DNA of 64,000 bases, from contig NC_051096.1 of assembly GCF_901709675.1 (NCBI RefSeq), positions 6,351,001 to 6,415,000 of the forward strand, written 5' to 3'. The stretch comes from Syngnathus acus (Eukaryota > Chordata > Actinopteri > Syngnathiformes > Syngnathidae). A program made the position numbers and the translations under genes. This document shows, in pieces, positions 59,581-64,000 of the stretch (within the stretch, counting starts at the first letter, position 1; every line of letters starts with the position of its first letter). The notes beneath the pieces were generated by a model. The model was not told where the DNA came from, did not search any database, and was given only the letters and a program-made list of their open reading frames with translations.

Positions 59581-61508
59581 CTAACTCAAGGTGGGGCTGT
59601 CGTGCTGGCTTTTCCGTGATTGCGAGCGCACTCTGGTAACTCCTCGACCCTCTCTGGCGAGGTTCCCCGTCAGGGCGGCGTCGTGCACCTGCTTCATGTT
59701 CTCCTGAACTTCAGCCTTGGCGTGCGTGAGAAGATCAGCTTGACCCTGACAGATGAGACAAATGTGAGCAAACCGACCCAAAGACTCAAAAGCGGATTGT
59801 CCTTTTAATGTTTCTGACCTTAAGGATGGTGATGTTCCAGGTGAAGCTCTCCACAGCTCGACCCACCTTGCGCCCTTTCAAGCCCTCCTTTGCCGCCAGG
59901 CTTTGTAGATCCTCATGGAACGTCATGGCTGCAAAAAGCCAAATGAAAGGTTAGTACTTTGATCAAATCATCCCGAATTACAACCGCATCCAAGTGATTT
60001 ACAGAGAGAGCAGCGTTTCCCAACCTTTATTGAACCGAGTGGCATTTTTGTCTACGATACAACCATGTGTAATATAAAAGTATTGCTGTGGCGCAGATCT
60101 TGTATTGCACGTCACAAAGCGAACCTAATAAAAATACAAATGAATCGAAACTGGTGACCGCTGTCTTGTATGTGTGCTCTGAATTGTTCTGTGCATCTGG
60201 TTTCCTCTGGCCGCCCCGGGCCACCGTCCCACGGTTGCCATGGAAACAGTGAAGTGGGTTAACGTGGGGCGCACATTAAACCGTGAACCGTCAACACAAG
60301 TCCAAATGTTACACGTGTGTGTGCGCCGTCCCCCTCACACACACACACACACATTGAGGAATAAACATCTTGGAGTATAATTTACCCATTCTGCACACAC
60401 ACACAAAAGTTGCCTGAAACTTAATGTCAGCGTTGCTAGGCAACACAAAGCCATGTAATGTATACACGTAAGGTACCATAGCAACTGTTTATATCATTGA
60501 ACTAATCAACTGTTTATTTCTCAAATCCAGTATCTGACTCCCCTTTTGTGAAGTTGGTTTTTATCTCTGCTCTGTTGCAGCTCCCAGACATCCCGTGGCT
60601 CCCTCCCAGTGACCGTCGCCATGGGATTCCCTGATTGGCATCTTTACTGCATGTACTTTGTGACCTCAAGCTCTGCAGATTCTCACACGGCAGGCAAGCT
60701 AGCATGTTTAAGTGCTGCCGATTGGTCGAAAATGTATTTTATAATATACATATGCTATAGTGGTGACAGGTCAAATAAATGCCTGTGTCACATGATTATG
60801 AAAAGGGACCCAAAGGAGAGGTGGGGAAATATTTACAAGCTCCACATTCATCTCTGTCAAAGCATTCTTTATTCAAACCGGCATGCATGTGAATCCCACT
60901 GGCCCATAACAAATATATCTCTCTTTTTTTTTACCATTAAACTCATGATATGCTGTTTAATGGCCCTAGGCTGACAAGTGTGGAGTCAAAATGCTGAAGT
61001 CAACAGAAATGTGATGGGAAGAAAATACGATACAGGGAAAAAAAAGTATTGGGATGCACTGTAGAGTGACGATAAAGATTTGTTTCCAAATACATTCGAC
61101 AGGTAGGGGGATCATTATTTATTTTCACTCACCTGTCTTCTTTATATTCAGAATCCTTTCATGGATTCCATCAGCGAGCTCAAACACGGCTTTGCTGGCC
61201 TGGACCATCTGCATCGACAAACACAGTATCGACCACGAATCAAACACTAAGAACAAATTAATGCACATTTCCAATGCAGTCGTAAAGCTTTTGCGAGTGT
61301 CCGTGGTGATTAAAATAATGAACATGCCAGATTAGAGTCATGCTTCTACATTGTGGAGGAATCCTAGGAGACCAATAGAAGCACTCACTTAGAGTAATGA
61401 CCGCAGTGCACAGTAATAACATTACTTGCCTCTGGCTGATTAATGTTTGTCTTCGGTTTGCAAAGACTGAAGGGATGTGACCCCGCTGTTTAACAAACTA
61501 ATGATCAA

Positions 61509-61543
<35 letters not shown>

Positions 61544-64000
61544 AACCGGAGCTTATGTAAATGCTACATACCGGTTAAGACGGCGGCGCTGCGAAAATCT
61601 ATTTAGTCAAACCTATGCAAATGAGATTCAGCACCGCCGTAATCTTTTTCAACTCTGATGAAAATGAAAGCGGCTTCAAATATGACTCGCTTATAGGAAC
61701 GCAAACAAGTGTAATTAAATTAGGTCTGCGCACCAAAGCCTTCATTACAACTTGATAAGATAATATCAAGAGGGTTTTTTTTTTCCCCTTCTAGCGCGGC
61801 CGTAAATGGGTCTAATATTCAGCAAAATGGCGGAGTCTAAGTGCACATCTGCGTCGAGTCGCCTTTATGTGGGTCGGCCACAGTTGAAACAAGCCTGCAG
61901 GGGAAAAGGAGGAAAAGGGCAGCGACTGTGAATAAGTGGAAGAATTAAAACGCAAAATGAGGATCCATTTATGTATTTTCTATAGCGTCTTTAGGTCACA
62001 GGTGAGGCGGAGCTTATCCTACATGGTGGGCGGGGCCGTTTGACTGTAAAGATTCAGATGGAGATCTTTTTTGTTTTTGGGGCAAAATATGTGCTCAAAA
62101 GGAAGCTGTCGACACAAGGGGTGTTCATTGTTGTGTGAAGCAGACAGGAAGATGGGCGGTGGCGCTTTTGGTGATCTTTGTGGCTTTTGTTTAGCGTTTC
62201 CTTCCTTTCCATGTACTTCAGAGATCTGTTGTGTATCTAGAGGAGGTGGTGTGGGGGGGGGGAACAATATGCATATTTACTGTCAGCTCTTTTCCTTCCT
62301 CACCAAGTCATACGTGGAGACAACACGGCGAAGGACATCAGGCAGGGGTCCCTGAGGCTCCAGGGTGGGGTAGTGCTTCTGAAGGTCAAAGAGTAGTAAA
62401 GGCGTTCCATCGGGTCCTCTCACTCTGGAGCCCAGAGCGAGGATGCACTGCATGAGGTTGGACACGGCCGGCACCCCGCACAGCTCCCTGAACATAGCCA
62501 CAGAATTCTGTTTGGAAATAGAAATGGCAAATTTGTATGAGAAGCTAATGGAAAGGAAAAATATACAGTAGGACTCACCTGCATGTTCTCCCTCAAGTCC
62601 GTGGCCTCTCTCAACAGAGGGGCAGCCGTTTTGAAGACATCGTCAACGGAGCGGATTTCTAAGTCCCTTAGAGCCGTGTAGTCGCGTCTCCTGCGGGCTT
62701 TCCGCACGGACAGGCCCCTTTTGTGAGGCTTGCCCCCTCCTCTACGATTGGTGAGGGCCACGTGGACAAAGAGCTTGGAGTGGGGAAGATCTTCCCCGGT
62801 CAGAGACTGAAGCGGCACGTGACGGTATCCCGGTTGGAGACACTCCAGCGGGATGGTGTACTGACCTGCGGAAGAGGATTCGGGTCGGTCAATCGGAAAC
62901 AACTCAATCTTACTTAACCGACCTATGAACTCATCCCCGATGAAGTCGTCATCCAGCACCACAAAGCGAACCATGGCGAGCTCCGGTAGATTGATCTGGA
63001 ACTCGAAGCTTTCGTCGAAAACCGGGTTATCGCAGTCCTGGGTGACGGTCCTGGTGCGGTGCTCCGCGCAGTCGGCCGGGATGCCGTGGATCTCCACGAT
63101 GACGTAAGGGTCCACCACATCCCCTTTGGCCACAGAACCCCTCGGCTTTGGAAGGTTCTGTCCGCTGATGACCTGGGAAGGGTCAGCACATGGGCTGTTT
63201 TCAGAACATAATCATGAGTATTGGAGAAGCTAGTAAGAATTCTGTGCTGAGCTTGTGGTCTTCCCTCACACCTTGACATGGAGAAGCTGAGGCAAGACCC
63301 CAGGCACCGTGTCTCTGGTATCTGCGCAGAAATAAGATACCTCCTGCCGCATGATGGCAGGCCGCAGAACGTAACCGCAATTTCCATTCTGCCGGAACCA
63401 GGCTGCGTTGAGGTCCATCATCAGTCCAGCTGTCTGGAAATTCATCGAAACAATCTGACAACCGCATTTCCACATGTCCTGAGGGTTCATGTTGCTGGAA
63501 TCGATGCGCACCGGACTCGGGTAAACCCGTGAGAGGAAACGTTTGTTATGGTTGACAAAGTCACCGGGGCTCTCGCCGGCGAGACGACTGGCCTGGATCT
63601 CGTTAAAGGAGCACAATTGCCAAGGTTTTTGGCTTTGGGTCGATGTCGGGAAGTCGACAAAGTGGACCGACTCGCAAAGAGTGACCAAGTTTGAAAGCTC
63701 TTTCAGCAGGAGGACTTTTTGGTGAGGAACATGAGGAGGGTTACACCGGTTGGCCGCTGTTCTTCTTTTTTCTTTCGGACTGTCTTCGATTGCTGCCCCG
63801 CCGTTGATCATTACCTTCATATCTGGACACATTTCAGCTCCTTCATCCTCTTCACTGACTTCACCATCCTCCGCTTCCCAACCGGGCTTCAGCTTCTTCC
63901 CTTTCAGCAAGATCCGATGCATTAAGGCTTGCGGTGAGGGAAGGTATGACCCGCTCACGTCTGGGCGATTCGTCAAGAGTTGATCCCCGAGTATTTCCAC
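59581..64000 (-). CDS. plcl2: Phospholipase C-like 2 (inactive PLC, PRIP-2), 3' part; 5' end beyond right edge
   Basis: Exons 5' to 3': 63272-64000 (open to the edge), 62923-63172, 62579-62865, 62304-62507, 61133-61208, 59819-59928, 59581-59745; 606 residues plus stop. Visible parts: end of the X domain, an acidic/basic X-Y linker, the Y domain ([57 protein letters not shown]), a C2 domain ([40 protein letters not shown]) and a C-terminal helical region ([41 protein letters not shown]). PLCL proteins keep the PLC fold but lack catalysis, bind Ins(1,4,5)P3 through the PH domain (outside the window) and scaffold PP1/PP2A and GABA-A receptor traffic. The X-domain active site is not in view, so inactivity is inferred from the family. 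PLCL2 rather than PLCL1 rests mainly on adjacency to tbc1d5. Confidence 0.92.
61512..61540. repeat. (CA)n microsatellite in plcl2 intron
   Basis: About 14 CA units; a shorter (CA)n is at about 60336-60352. Confidence 0.9.
62866..62922 (-). other. plcl2: 57-nt intron of plcl2, in frame and without stop
   Basis: It is bounded by ATAG/GTCGGT and CCGCAG/GTCAG. Removal restores the conserved C2 sequence GDEFIG-QYTIP. Retention would add 19 residues ([19 protein letters not shown]) without a frameshift. Confidence 0.8.

Overview
The window is a piece of vertebrate nuclear DNA, almost certainly from a ray-finned (teleost) fish and probably a compact-genome percomorph. It holds seven multi-exon protein genes whose predicted products match known vertebrate families along their length. 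Many introns are very short (57-120 bp), and there is a tRNA-derived SINE and other short repeats of teleost type. There are no bacterial, viral or CRISPR features. I assembled exons by hand from splice signals, reading-frame phase and recalled family sequences. All internal exon lengths are phase-consistent, but no alignment or RNA evidence was available.

Layout: (1) 16-998, + strand, the 3' end of igf2bp3 (last KH domains), with a long 3' UTR to about 3.8 kb carrying five let-7 seed matches. (2) 4301-8237, - strand, a complete 12-exon gpnmb, convergent with igf2bp3. (3) 8.2-13.8 kb has no recognised protein gene. It contains a patch of degenerate tRNA-like sequences, a strong CRE+TATA promoter driving a probable small spliced transcript of unknown nature, a SINE, a convincing miRNA-like hairpin and a CTCF-like site. 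(4) 13805-16957, + strand, a complete 10-exon GalNAc-transferase, best read as galnt15. (5) 19446-36909, - strand, complete kcnh8 (ELK-type voltage-gated K+ channel), 16 exons. (6) 39910-46403, + strand, complete satb1 coding sequence, with a TATA promoter near 39.4 kb; kcnh8 and satb1 are divergent. (7) 50773-57516, + strand, tbc1d5 (retromer/autophagy Rab-GAP), 21 coding exons. (8) 59581-64000, - strand, the 3' two-thirds of plcl2 (catalytically inactive PLC-like protein), running off the right edge.

Synteny supports the names. In human, GALNT15, PLCL2, TBC1D5, SATB1 and KCNH8 lie together on 3p25-p24, while IGF2BP3 and GPNMB are neighbours on 7p15. The window therefore joins two ancestral blocks, and the junction falls in the gene-poor 8.2-13.8 kb interval.

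The genes do not form a pathway or operon. Points most worth a second look: the unexplained CRE/TATA transcript and the nearby hairpin; the satb1 homeodomain, whose basic arm and recognition helix are degraded; two GC-AG introns (gpnmb, kcnh8); a 57-nt in-frame intron in plcl2; a phase-neutral 39-nt exon in tbc1d5; a triplicated palindrome in a gpnmb intron; and the let-7 site cluster in igf2bp3.
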